From a virus: DNA of 21,244 bases. The stretch lies in the IMG/VR virus record IMGVR_UViG_3300044995_000088, positions 1-21,244 of that record. One strand, written 5' to 3'. This document shows, piece after piece, positions 14,722 through 20,837 of the stretch. The notes under the pieces are model-generated. The model did not search any database. It had not been told where the DNA came from and was given only the letters and a program-made list of their open reading frames with translations. The position numbers and the translations under genes were made by a program. Positions within the stretch are counted from its first letter, which is position 1, and each line of letters opens with the position of its first letter.

Positions 14722-17207
14722 TAGGCGAAGAAGTAGGGGCTCTCGCGGACCGCCGAGATGTCGAGCGCCCCGCGAGTTGGCAGAGGAGGCAGCTCCGCAT
14801 GCGCCTCCTCTGGAAGAGCGGCCTTCACCTCTTCGAGCAGCGACGCCAGCGGATCGTTGGTCTCGTAGAGGGACACGAAGGCCTCACGCAGACACGCGAC
14901 AGACATGTCGGTGTCGGCCGCTAAGGTGCCGTAACAGTCGTGCACGAGCGCGCAGTTGTTAACACCGTTCGCAGAGGCGAGCAGCACGTAATCTTGGAGC
15001 GCCGTCGCGTCGAGCGAGTGCACGAAGTTGGGCGCGATCCCGTTGACTTGCTTTCGCCAAGACACCTTGGCGTTATCGAAGGACGGGATAACGGCCCAAA
15101 TCAGGGTCTCCCCTAGCTTGGTCTTCACTCGGCGATAGCGGTCCTCGAAGTAGGCTTGAAAGACCCGGAACCCGTTCGGGGTCGTCCATTGCATTGGCAG
15201 CCCATACTTGGCCATGATGCGCGCCACACTGCGGAGCCACTCCATAGCCTCCCGAGCGGCGACCACCACGTCCCCGATGGATTTCCAGACGACGCCGGCA
15301 AGGTAGTCGCACGCCGCCACGTAGTCCGCGCCGAATGCCGCCTCGTGTCCGGCCTCGTCGGCCCAGTCCATGACGTACTCCTTGCACGCATAGAACGTCG
15401 CGCCGTAGGGCAACGTCATGACCGAGCGCTTCGTGGTCTTGCGGTCGATCCCGAGCTTCAGCCACGTGCGGGCGAACCGCACGCGCTTCTCCACGTCGGG
15501 GTCGAGCGGGACACACACGGACTGCGCGACCTCCTCTTCGAGCCGCTTCCGCGCTACTGCTGCCACCTCCGAATAAATGTCGGCCGGCCGGGCCGCCGGC
15601 ACTAGGTTTGTCGCCTTGCCGCCCCGGTAGTCCCGGAGCAGCGCGCTGTAATGCTGGAGACCGTTGCACGAACCGTCCAGCATCACCGGAATGTGAGAAA
15701 CGTAGTCGACGCCCTCTCGATTGTAGCCCTCCCACTCGAAACAGAAGGCCAAGAACTGGAAGGGATCATCGGCCGTCTGCCAGAACCCGCACGAGAACGG
15801 GTCTGCGGCAGACGCGAGTATTTCCTCCTCGTGCTCGTAGACCCACGAGATGCGGTCCTCGAAGGAGACCTTGTCGATCCCGAAGCAGTTCGCCCCGTGG
15901 ATCGCCAGCCACCCGACGCCGCGCGCGTTACCGAGCGGCTTGCCGACCGCGAACTCCAGCAAGGCACGCGCCACATCGTTACCTTGCGGGGTCAGGAAGG
16001 CCGGGATCGGGTAGATGCGCCCGCGAAAGTCGAGCTGATACGGGAAGTAGAATCGCGGCTCGTCCTTGAACTTGTCGGCGAGCCACAGCAGCTTGAGAAA
16101 GAGCAGCCGCTTCGGCCTGAGCTGCGCGTTCTTGGTGTGGATTGCGGCCGCCCGCCTGCGATAGGCCTTGCGGGCCTCCTCGTTGGTGGCGATATCGGCA
16201 GGCTTCTCCGGAAGCTCGTAGTCGTCCGCGCGCGGCAGCAGGTTGTCGAACGCGCTCATCTCCCATGCCTTGATGAGCACGTCGTAGATGCGGCGGTTGA
16301 TGCGCCACGCCGTCTTCTGGGCGATATTCACAGCCTCGACGGCGCGGGCCATCTTATCCCAGTCGTTCGCGGCCTCCTCCAGATAGGCCGGGTAGTTGGC
16401 CTTGATGAAGCGGAGGTTGGCCGCGGCCTCCTCGCGGACCAAGTAGTAGCCACCATCGTCGATCCCGGTCCAGTCCTTCGGCGGATACACCATCGGCATG
16501 TACAGCGGCGCCATCAGGGAGAGCTTGGACGCCCTCGCGTCGAGGAACTTCCAAGCCTCGTCTGTCAGGTGCAGCTCGTGGACTTGCTCACGCCGGCCGC
16601 GCCGAGCGACGCGCGTCTCGCAGATGCCGGTGTGCTGGATGTACAGCTCGATGAGCTTCGCCCCGACGTGGACCGCCTCGCTCAAGGTCCACCGCTCGTC
16701 GAGCATGCCGGCCGAGCGCATCTCGGCCAGCATGACGCGCTGCCGGCGGTGCGGGTCGCCGGTCCGCTCGTCGAGCTTCTTGAGAACGCGCCGGTAGTGG
16801 CCGGCCTTCTCGGCCTCGAAGCGGCGCAGAGCAAGCTCGGTCTCGATGCGCCGCCCTACGGTAGCCGCCACCGAGGAGAGCCGCGTCTCCGAGACGGCCT
16901 TGTCGAGAATCGCCCTGCCGGCAATGAAGACCGCCGTCTCCGGGTCGATCAGAGCGAGCTTGCGGGCCGCCACGTTGCGAGCACCCGCCCGGCCGGTCGA
17001 GGCCTCCGCCAGGAACCGTTTGAGAGCCTCGACCACCGGCTGCAGCGCAACGCGGATGAGGTCGCGCGCCGGTCGAGAGATACCGAACCGCCCGCGCCCC
17101 TTTGCATCCTCGATGCGCTCCTCGTACATGGCAACACCAGAGGAGACCATCTCGCGTTCGAGGTCGAGCTGCCGCTGGAAGTTGGGATCAGCGACGGCAC
17201 CGTCCAT
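14721..17207 (-). CDS. Single-subunit DNA-directed RNA polymerase (gp1-like)
   Basis: 828 residues from ATG 17207, with AAGGAG seven bases upstream; the open frame to 17288 is a run-in. T7 is 883. Catalytic landmarks: motif A DGSCNGLQHYSALLRD with D511 (T7 D537); motif B RKTTKRSVMTLPYG with K593 and Y601 (T7 K631, Y639); motif C ALVHDCYGT with H756 and D757 (T7 H811, D812). The C-terminus is YFFA, matching the T7 FAFA foot. The promoter-specificity region (residues ~665-700, PMQWTTPNGFRVFQAY and RYRRVKTKL) differs from T7, so a different promoter is expected. Role: transcribes middle and late genes from phage promoters. Confidence 0.97.
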   Translation of the reverse strand: MDGAVADPNFQRQLDLEREMVSSGVAMYEERIEDAKGRGRFGISRPARDLIRVALQPVVEALKRFLAEASTGRAGARNVAARKLALIDPETAVFIAGRAILDKAVSETRLSSVAATVGRRIETELALRRFEAEKAGHYRRVLKKLDERTGDPHRRQRVMLAEMRSAGMLDERWTLSEAVHVGAKLIELYIQHTGICETRVARRGRREQVHELHLTDEAWKFLDARASKLSLMAPLYMPMVYPPKDWTGIDDGGYYLVREEAAANLRFIKANYPAYLEEAANDWDKMARAVEAVNIAQKTAWRINRRIYDVLIKAWEMSAFDNLLPRADDYELPEKPADIATNEEARKAYRRRAAAIHTKNAQLRPKRLLFLKLLWLADKFKDEPRFYFPYQLDFRGRIYPIPAFLTPQGNDVARALLEFAVGKPLGNARGVGWLAIHGANCFGIDKVSFEDRISWVYEHEEEILASAADPFSCGFWQTADDPFQFLAFCFEWEGYNREGVDYVSHIPVMLDGSCNGLQHYSALLRDYRGGKATNLVPAARPADIYSEVAAVARKRLEEEVAQSVCVPLDPDVEKRVRFARTWLKLGIDRKTTKRSVMTLPYGATFYACKEYVMDWADEAGHEAAFGADYVAACDYLAGVVWKSIGDVVVAAREAMEWLRSVARIMAKYGLPMQWTTPNGFRVFQAYFEDRYRRVKTKLGETLIWAVIPSFDNAKVSWRKQVNGIAPNFVHSLDATALQDYVLLASANGVNNCALVHDCYGTLAADTDMSVACLREAFVSLYETNDPLASLLEEVKAALPEEAHAELPPLPTRGALDISAVRESPYFFA

Positions 17208-17355
17208 GCGCGAACTCCTTGTCGGCAATCGTGGCCAATGTGCTGAGCAGCCGGTCAGCCGCCTCCTCCTGCGAATTGGCCAGCACAATGATGTTGCGCG
17301 GACCCGCTACGTACTGCCCGCCGGAGTTATTCTGAGCGAAGAGGTACCACTTCAT
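17188..17355 (-). CDS. Small DUF7296-like protein, 55 aa
   Basis: ATG 17355 has a GGGGGG five bases upstream and overlaps the RNA polymerase start by 20 bases. The protein starts MKWYLFAQNNSGGQYV and continues with an I-V-L-A-N-S-Q-E-E-A-A-D helix. The F-x-Q-N-N-S-G-G-x-F/Y opening followed by an A-x-S-x-E-E-A element is a pattern I know from small proteins of many T7-like and other phages (called DUF7296, from memory). This copy seems to lack the usual C-terminal half. Function unknown. Confidence 0.72.
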   Translation of the reverse strand: MKWYLFAQNNSGGQYVAGPRNIIVLANSQEEAADRLLSTLATIADKEFAHGRCRR

Positions 17356-17356
17356 T

Positions 17357-17560
17357 TTAGCCCCCCAAAAGGCCGCTCTTGTAGGCGTCTTCCAACATCT
17401 GGAAGACATCATCGATGAACTCAGCGATCAGGAAGGCCTCGATTAGAGGGCTTCCCGAGGCCTCTTTGAGTTCCTTCACGAAGGCCTCGACGCGCCGCTC
17501 GACCTCGGCGGGGTCGAGCTTGGCGGGCAGCATCCAGTGGGCGACGTGGATAGGCGACAT
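17357..17560 (-). CDS. Small unrecognised protein, 67 aa
   Basis: ATG 17560 follows a strong GGAGG (four bases apart); an earlier in-frame start would read through the shared intergenic motif. Sequence: SPIHVAHWMLPAKLDPAEVERRVEAFVKELKEASG, then a helical acidic part ending GLLGG. Two amphipathic helices are likely. Not recognised. It is the first gene after the integrase gap and ends one base before the DUF7296-like gene, so the pair and RNA polymerase form one unit. Confidence 0.72.
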   Translation of the reverse strand: MSPIHVAHWMLPAKLDPAEVERRVEAFVKELKEASGSPLIEAFLIAEFIDDVFQMLEDAYKSGLLGG

Positions 17561-17564
17561 GTTA

Positions 17565-17587
17565 CCTCCGTTCGCAGATACGCAACC
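17565..17587 (-). promoter_or_regulatory. Candidate phage promoter motif, copy 3
   Basis: GGTTGCGTATCTGCGAACGG then AGG on the minus strand, nearly the same as 14699-14721 and placed identically: ribosome binding site and ATG follow directly. Lying upstream of the genes leading into RNA polymerase, it would give the polymerase positive feedback on its own gene if it is a promoter. Confidence 0.42.
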
Positions 17588-17603
17588 ATGCGCCACGCAA
17601 AGG

Positions 17604-17623
17604 CCTGTTGCAGCTACCGTTCC
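17604..17623 (-). promoter_or_regulatory. Weaker copy of the intergenic motif
   Basis: GGAACGGTAGCTGCAACAGG on the minus strand matches the 14702-14721 copy at 14 of 20 positions, with GTAGCTGCAA identical. It overlaps the tRNA-like candidate attachment site, so it may belong to that element and not to the promoter series. Confidence 0.25.
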
Positions 17624-17634
17624 GCCACGCCTAC
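17613..17634 (-). other. Candidate attP: tRNA-Leu-like D-arm segment
   Basis: On the minus strand, seven bases after the integrase stop, the sequence GTAGGCGTGGCGGAACGGTAGC reads like the acceptor-stem end and D-arm of a bacterial tRNA-Leu (TG-GCGGAA-nGGTAG). The rest of a tRNA (anticodon and T arms) is absent, so it is not a tRNA gene. A host tRNA fragment directly beside an integrase gene is the normal look of a phage attachment site. A GCGTGGCG direct repeat at 17591-17598 and 17623-17630 could be integrase arm sites. Based on similarity judged by eye only. Confidence 0.4.
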
Positions 17635-17641
17635 AGGGGGG

Positions 17642-18526
17642 TCAAGAGGCTTCGAGCGCCTCCGCAGCCGAAAACAGGTTTGTCGGCGCGAGGTGCGCGT
17701 ATCGCAGCGTGACTTGCAAGGAGCGGTGTCCGAGCCACTCCTTGACCACCTGAAGGGGCACACCGCGCTGCACGAGACGGGACGCGCACGTGTGCCTCAA
17801 CACGTACGGGATGAACTGCGGGTCGCCGTCGGCGCCCATCTGCGTCCGAACCTTCGCCCACTGGCGGTTCAGCCAGTAGACGTCGTAGGGGAACAACGCA
17901 GAGCCGGGCGCCGCCGTGCGCACGCGCGCGAAGACCACCTCGGCGGCCCGCTTGGTCAACGGCACGGACCTGGGATCACCGTTCTTCGTGTCCCAGACCG
18001 AGACAGTCGGCCTAGAGCTGTTCCGGTTGACGTCCTGCGCGGTCAACCGGAACAACTCGCTGGGCCGCAGGCCGGTATCGAGGAGGACGATGGTCACGTC
18101 CCGCAGCTCGATCAAGCCGAGATGCTCCGCCCAGCGGAGGACGGCGGCCTCCTCCTCGACCGTGAGGAACCGCCCCCGTCCTCGGCCCTCCCGCCGGCGG
18201 GCGATGTAGGGGCGCGCCGTAAGCACGCCGCTTCGGACCCCGACGGTCAGGAGCTTAGAGAGCGCCGCCATCTGTCGGTTGATGGTGGCGCCACGCAAGC
18301 CCTGACGCTCTAGGTGCGCGGCATAAGCCGCCACCCTATCGGGAGTGATGTCGGCAAGGCTCGTAGCCTCACCGAAGAAGGCCAAGGCCCGCTCGGCATT
18401 GCGCACGAGCGTGCCCTGAGCCTTCGCGTCCCTCCAATCGCCTGCAAGGAGCGCATCGAGCGCCCCTCGCAGGGTCATCGGCGGCTTCGCCGCACGCGGC
18501 TCACGCCGCCCGACCGAGGCGCGCAT
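17642..18526 (-). CDS. int: Tyrosine recombinase (phage integrase)
   Basis: 294 residues. The N-terminal SAM-like DNA-binding part (residues ~18-105) contains the helical GATINRQMAALSKLL segment. The catalytic domain has R154 (TGLRPSELF), K181 (TKNGDPRSV), R244/H245 (YVLRHTCAS), H267 (WLGHRS) and the nucleophile Y276 (LRYAHL). The usual H of the HxxR box is Y241 here (Y-V-L-R). Start ATG 18526 lacks a strong ribosome binding site; M17 is a possible alternative. Role: site-specific integration, implying a temperate lifestyle for a T7-like phage. Integrase upstream of RNA polymerase is also known from cyanophage and pelagiphage podoviruses. No excisionase is recognisable; one of the early small ORFs might serve. 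Confidence 0.95.
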   Translation of the reverse strand: MRASVGRREPRAAKPPMTLRGALDALLAGDWRDAKAQGTLVRNAERALAFFGEATSLADITPDRVAAYAAHLERQGLRGATINRQMAALSKLLTVGVRSGVLTARPYIARRREGRGRGRFLTVEEEAAVLRWAEHLGLIELRDVTIVLLDTGLRPSELFRLTAQDVNRNSSRPTVSVWDTKNGDPRSVPLTKRAAEVVFARVRTAAPGSALFPYDVYWLNRQWAKVRTQMGADGDPQFIPYVLRHTCASRLVQRGVPLQVVKEWLGHRSLQVTLRYAHLAPTNLFSAAEALEAS

Positions 18527-18547
18527 CTGCTTCTGGTCCCAGACGCG

Positions 18548-18874
18548 TCAGTCGGCGAACACGTCGCCGACGAGCGCATCCGGGTCCAAGTCGAGGCGCG
18601 CGATCATCTCGCGCGCCATCGGCTCGACCGCCGCGATCGCCGCCGAGCGGGCGGCGTTGTCGATCTCCAGCCTCGGGGTGGGGGCGGCCGTGCCGAATGC
18701 CCGGCGCTCCCGGAGGCTCTCGGGTGCGAGATCCCCCGCGAGCATCAGCAGCGCCTCCCACAGCGGGAGGGAGGCGGCCTCGTTCTGGAGGGCCGCCGGG
18801 AAGCGGCCCGAGAGCGCTAGCCGGAGGCGGGCGTAACTGTACGCCCCCTTCCAGTCGGTCACGTAATCGTCCAT
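18548..18874 (-). CDS. Unrecognised early protein, 108 aa
   Basis: ATG 18874 with AAGGAG six bases upstream. Not recognised. Helical throughout: WKGAYSYARLRLALSGRF, then LPLWEALLMLAGDLAPESL, and an acidic end (RLDLDPDALVGDVFAD). No metal sites or membrane segments. It ends 21 bases before the integrase start, so integrase is probably co-transcribed with it. Early small proteins of this kind in T7-like phages often target host factors, but there is no direct evidence here. Confidence 0.7.
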   Translation of the reverse strand: MDDYVTDWKGAYSYARLRLALSGRFPAALQNEAASLPLWEALLMLAGDLAPESLRERRAFGTAAPTPRLEIDNAARSAAIAAVEPMAREMIARLDLDPDALVGDVFAD

Positions 18875-18913
18875 AACCACTCCTTTCGAGGAATTCACGC
18901 CGCGCCGTCAAGC

Positions 18914-18934
18914 ACGCAGCCCTGAGAGAGGGCC
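18914..18934 (-). other. Intergenic RNA hairpin in early region
   Basis: An 8-bp stem with a five-base loop on the minus-strand transcript: GCGGCCCT-CTCTC-AGGGCTGC, with one G-U pair that would be an A-C mismatch on the other strand. It sits in a 75-base gap between early genes and has no T-run. T7 early mRNA is cut at hairpins between genes by RNase III, so a processing role is a reasonable guess. Confidence 0.4.
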
Positions 18935-18949
18935 GCGCGCAACACCCGC

Positions 18950-19174
18950 TCAGTCCGCACTCTCAGCCCTGACGAGCACCGCCCGCCCCGGCGAGCGGCA
19001 CTCGACCCGGCCGAAGTAGGCATAGCCGTACCTGTTCAACCACCGGTCGACGTACTCGTCGACCAGATCCGGCTTGCCGTAGACTACCGTCCGGATCGTC
19101 CGGTAACGGCCCGGATCGGGCTGTTCGTCGACAACAAGATCGATGTCGACCGAGGCCATTTCGCCGTTACGCAT
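18950..19174 (-). CDS. Unrecognised early protein, 74 aa
   Basis: Start at ATG 19174 preceded by AAGGAGG seven bases upstream; the open frame to 19261 is a run-in. Sequence: acidic MASVDIDLVVDEQPDPGRYRTIRTVVYG, then DLVDEYVDRWLNRYGYAYFGRVECR and a basic-hydrophobic GRAVLVRAESAD end. Looks like a small alpha/beta fold with regular strands. Not recognised. It lies between two gaps that both contain hairpins, so it may be translated from a processed mRNA. Confidence 0.68.
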   Translation of the reverse strand: MRNGEMASVDIDLVVDEQPDPGRYRTIRTVVYGKPDLVDEYVDRWLNRYGYAYFGRVECRSPGRAVLVRAESAD

Positions 19175-19191
19175 AGCCGCACCTCCTTGAA

Positions 19192-19217
19192 GCCACGCGT
19201 TCGTCGACCAGCGTGGC
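19192..19217 (-). other. Second intergenic RNA hairpin in early region
   Basis: A perfect 7-bp inverted repeat (GCCACGC / GCGTGGC) around a 12-base loop, immediately after a stop codon and 11 bases before the next ribosome binding site. There is no T-run, so it is not a typical terminator. Possible RNase III or stability element, like the hairpin at 18914-18934. Confidence 0.35.
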
Positions 19218-19505
19218 CTAGCGCGTCTCTTGGACTGCGAGACGCTGCAGCACGTGCGCACGCTCTACGTTACCCGTGAGCGGCCCGCACACGTCCGCAG
19301 CCAAAGTTCGCCGGACGACCTCTCGCACGTGGGCGGAAAGGGCCCCATTGGGTCCATAAGGGACCCGCCAGGGGTAGCTCAGCACCTTCGCCCGGGCGGC
19401 CGGATAGGCCGCCTCGATGGTCGGAAGGTCCGAAGGAAGCGCGCCGAGAGCGCGCGCCGCCCATAGCGCGTCACTCTCGGCGCCGGCCGGCTTCTTCATG
19501 GTCAT
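19218..19505 (-). CDS. Unrecognised early protein, 95 aa
   Basis: Start ATG 19505, which overlaps the stop of the upstream mini-ORF as ATGA; MTMKK follows. An earlier in-frame Met at 19520 lies inside that ORF. Residues ~10-50 contain ALWAARALGALPSDLPTIEAAYPAARAKVLSYPW, then VPYGPNGALSAHVREVVRRTLAADVCGPLTGNVERAHVLQRLAVQ, mainly helical and Ala/Arg-rich. No recognised domain. Its TAG stop is followed directly by a hairpin. Confidence 0.65.
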   Translation of the reverse strand: MTMKKPAGAESDALWAARALGALPSDLPTIEAAYPAARAKVLSYPWRVPYGPNGALSAHVREVVRRTLAADVCGPLTGNVERAHVLQRLAVQETR

Positions 19506-19654
19506 GGCTGCTTGATCCAATCGACGGTAGAGCCGCCGGTTGTGAGGTCGAAGACCGCCTCGGCGATGATGCGAGGCGCCTTCGGCTTGGCGGTCCGCTT
19601 GCGGACCCGCCGCGTGGCCTTCTCGAAGGGAGACGGCCGATCGTCCTTGCTGAT
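19502..19654 (-). CDS. 50-aa basic mini-ORF without a standard start codon
   Basis: Not in any standard-start frame, yet it looks coding. After the TGA stop of the GP88-like gene the same frame stays open for 55 codons and ends in ATGA overlap with the next gene. The first plausible start is ATC 19654, placed seven bases after AAGGGG. The product would be basic at the front (SKDDRPSPFEKATRRVRKRTAKPKAPR), then IIAEAVFDLTTGGSTVDWIKQ. Alternatives: TGA read-through giving a 55-residue extension of the GP88-like protein, a sequencing error, or a decayed gene. No ATG, GTG or TTG exists in this frame between the TGA and the end. Confidence 0.45.
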   Translation of the reverse strand: MSKDDRPSPFEKATRRVRKRTAKPKAPRIIAEAVFDLTTGGSTVDWIKQP

Positions 19655-19666
19655 TCGGCCGCCCCT

Positions 19667-20383
19667 TCAGAGGTCCACTACGAACCCGCTCTTGTCTCCC
19701 TTCGCGCGCCCCTTGGCGCGCAGACCGACAACAACGGCGCCATCGAGGAACCGCGCGTCATCGGTGTCGCCGTCGACAACCGGCCGCCCAAGAAACTCCT
19801 TCGGCAACTCGTTGCGGAACACGACCGCGACGGGCGAGCCGGCGGCGAGCCACGCGGCGGCCCGCTCGGCAGCCTGCGGGTGTTCAGACCACGAGTAGGT
19901 GAGATGATAGTTCGCGGGCCTATTAGCCCGCTTATTTAGCAGGTGCTTGGTATAATCGTAAAATACAACGTCAGGAAATGCAGACATGATATTGGGGTAG
20001 CGCTTCCCGTCGATTTCGACGGGAATGCGCTCCCATAAGATGTCGGAGGTGCCGTTCAGGCGAACGGCGGGCTTCATGCCGCGCCGTCTCGCCTCGGCGA
20101 CCAGTCGCCGAACGTCGGCGACCAGGTCAGCCATGAACCCCTCGCGGTCGTCAAAAAGCCGCCGCGTCTTTGCGGCGCGGGCAGCCATGACGTTCGCCAT
20201 GGCCCCGCGGCCCGCCGTGAAGAGGCAGGCCGCGGTGCAGCCTGCCGTCCTCATTGGGCAGACCTCGCGGCCCGCCACCGTCGCGGGCGCGAGGTAGAGG
20301 ATGCCCGTGAGGATACCCTTACGGAAGCCCTTCACCGTCTTGGCGTCGCGTTCGACGCCAATGAGCCTGTAGCCGCTCGACAT
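19667..20383 (-). CDS. GP88/DUF7227-like early protein with Cys cluster
   Basis: 238 residues from ATG 20383, with GAGG six bases upstream (TTG two codons earlier is weaker). It begins with RDAKTVKGFRKGILTGILYLAPA and a Cys cluster C42-x6-C49-x3-C53 followed by LFTAGRG; then VRLNGTSDILWE, PDVVFYDYTKH, YHLTYSWSEH and AVVFRNE. This series of short strands, each followed by polar residues, looks like a TIM-barrel-like fold, and the family is widespread in phages (GP88/DUF7227, from memory) with unknown function. The cysteines suggest a metal or Fe-S site, but C-x6-C-x3-C is not the standard radical-SAM spacing. It is the first gene of the early region, transcribed away from the repeat-rich end. 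Confidence 0.78.
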   Translation of the reverse strand: MSSGYRLIGVERDAKTVKGFRKGILTGILYLAPATVAGREVCPMRTAGCTAACLFTAGRGAMANVMAARAAKTRRLFDDREGFMADLVADVRRLVAEARRRGMKPAVRLNGTSDILWERIPVEIDGKRYPNIMSAFPDVVFYDYTKHLLNKRANRPANYHLTYSWSEHPQAAERAAAWLAAGSPVAVVFRNELPKEFLGRPVVDGDTDDARFLDGAVVVGLRAKGRAKGDKSGFVVDL

Positions 20384-20395
20384 GCTCAACCTCGT

Positions 20396-20563
20396 TCAGT
20401 GTTCGCACGATTGCCTCGCTTTCGGCCGCGAAGAGCGCTGCCGCGAAGAGCGCTGCCGCGAAGAGCGCTGCCGCGAAGAGCGCTGCCGCGAAGAGCGCTG
20501 CCGCCAAGACCGCGGCCGCCGTCCGCGATTACCGCGTCCGGCAGACAATCGTGCGAGCACTGA
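20396..20563. repeat. 21-nt imperfect inverted repeat around the 15-bp array
   Basis: The left arm TCAGTGTTCGCACGATTGCCT (20396-20416) and the reverse complement of 20543-20563 agree at 19 of 21 positions. The arms enclose 126 bases containing the tandem repeats. The left arm begins 12 bases upstream of the first ATG. Such a layout could form a large cruciform or RNA stem, or be the two binding sites of a dimeric protein. Confidence 0.85.
20431..20520. repeat. 15-bp iteron-like tandem array
   Basis: Five copies of AAGAGCGCTGCCGCG in direct succession (20431-20505; the fifth ends in C) and a degenerate sixth (506-520). The unit contains the palindrome AGCGCT and is a multiple of three, so frames through it stay open (ALFAA or EERCR repeats), but no start with a ribosome binding site leads in. 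Iteron-like spacing fits replication or partition protein binding sites. Confidence 0.88.
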
Positions 20564-20775
20564 GCTCGCTTATTGACCCCCTTAGCCCGCGACTCAACCG
20601 GGCTTCTCGGGGAACCACTAGCAGGCATCAGGCTCGCTTTCGCGAACGTTGCCCGCCAAGGGCCGCGGTCTCTTTTATGTCCCGGCCTTTCCGCCGGTTC
20701 GCCGCTTGCGAGCCAAGACATAGGCCCAAGCGAGCCGGCGCGCAAGCGGGAAAATCGGGTCAGGCGCAAGAAAGT

Positions 20776-20784
20776 TGTGGATAA
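20776..20784 (-). promoter_or_regulatory. Consensus DnaA box
   Basis: The minus strand reads TTATCCACA, the exact consensus box of E. coli DnaA. A single 9-mer can occur by chance, but it is the least GC-rich spot of this region and lies between the two repeat arrays. No second box is visible near it. Confidence 0.4.
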
Positions 20785-20837
20785 CTCGAAAGGCTAAGTG
20801 GAGCGGGCACTTACGAGGAGGTCTGGGGGCGGCGCGA

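Larger units (their letters stand above)
20384..20837. other. Non-coding early control region with repeats
   Basis: No convincing gene on either strand; open frames here are short, repetitive and lack ribosome binding sites. From left to right it contains one arm of a 21-nt inverted repeat, a 15-bp tandem array, the second arm, about 200 bases of GC-rich sequence and a DnaA box. The early leftward promoter for host RNA polymerase should lie here. The best I see is TTGCGC and TATGTC spaced by 17 bases (minus strand, 20717-20745), which is a weak match. I see no Shine-Dalgarno-led ORF. Confidence 0.6.

Noticed and set aside
15651-17246. Plus-strand open frame of 531 codons opposite RNA polymerase
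   Set aside because: Composition is Leu/Arg/Val/Asp-rich antisense pattern, while the minus strand carries all polymerase motifs. All other genes are on the minus strand.
17597-17641. A complete tRNA gene after the integrase
   Set aside because: Only the D-arm-like part is present; no anticodon stem-loop or T-arm could be folded downstream, so it is listed as an attachment-site candidate instead.
20319-20507. Frame coding AAALF repeats over the 15-bp array
   Set aside because: Starts at TTG without a ribosome binding site, runs into the GP88-like gene in another frame, and its openness follows from a repeat length divisible by three.
20573-20600. Plus-strand TTGACC as a -35 element
   Set aside because: No -10-like sequence at 16-18 bases and no gene on the plus strand to be read.
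20386-20769. 127-codon minus-strand frame across the early control region
   Set aside because: No start signal, low-complexity RGSAL repeats and overlap with the inverted repeat arms; looks accidental.
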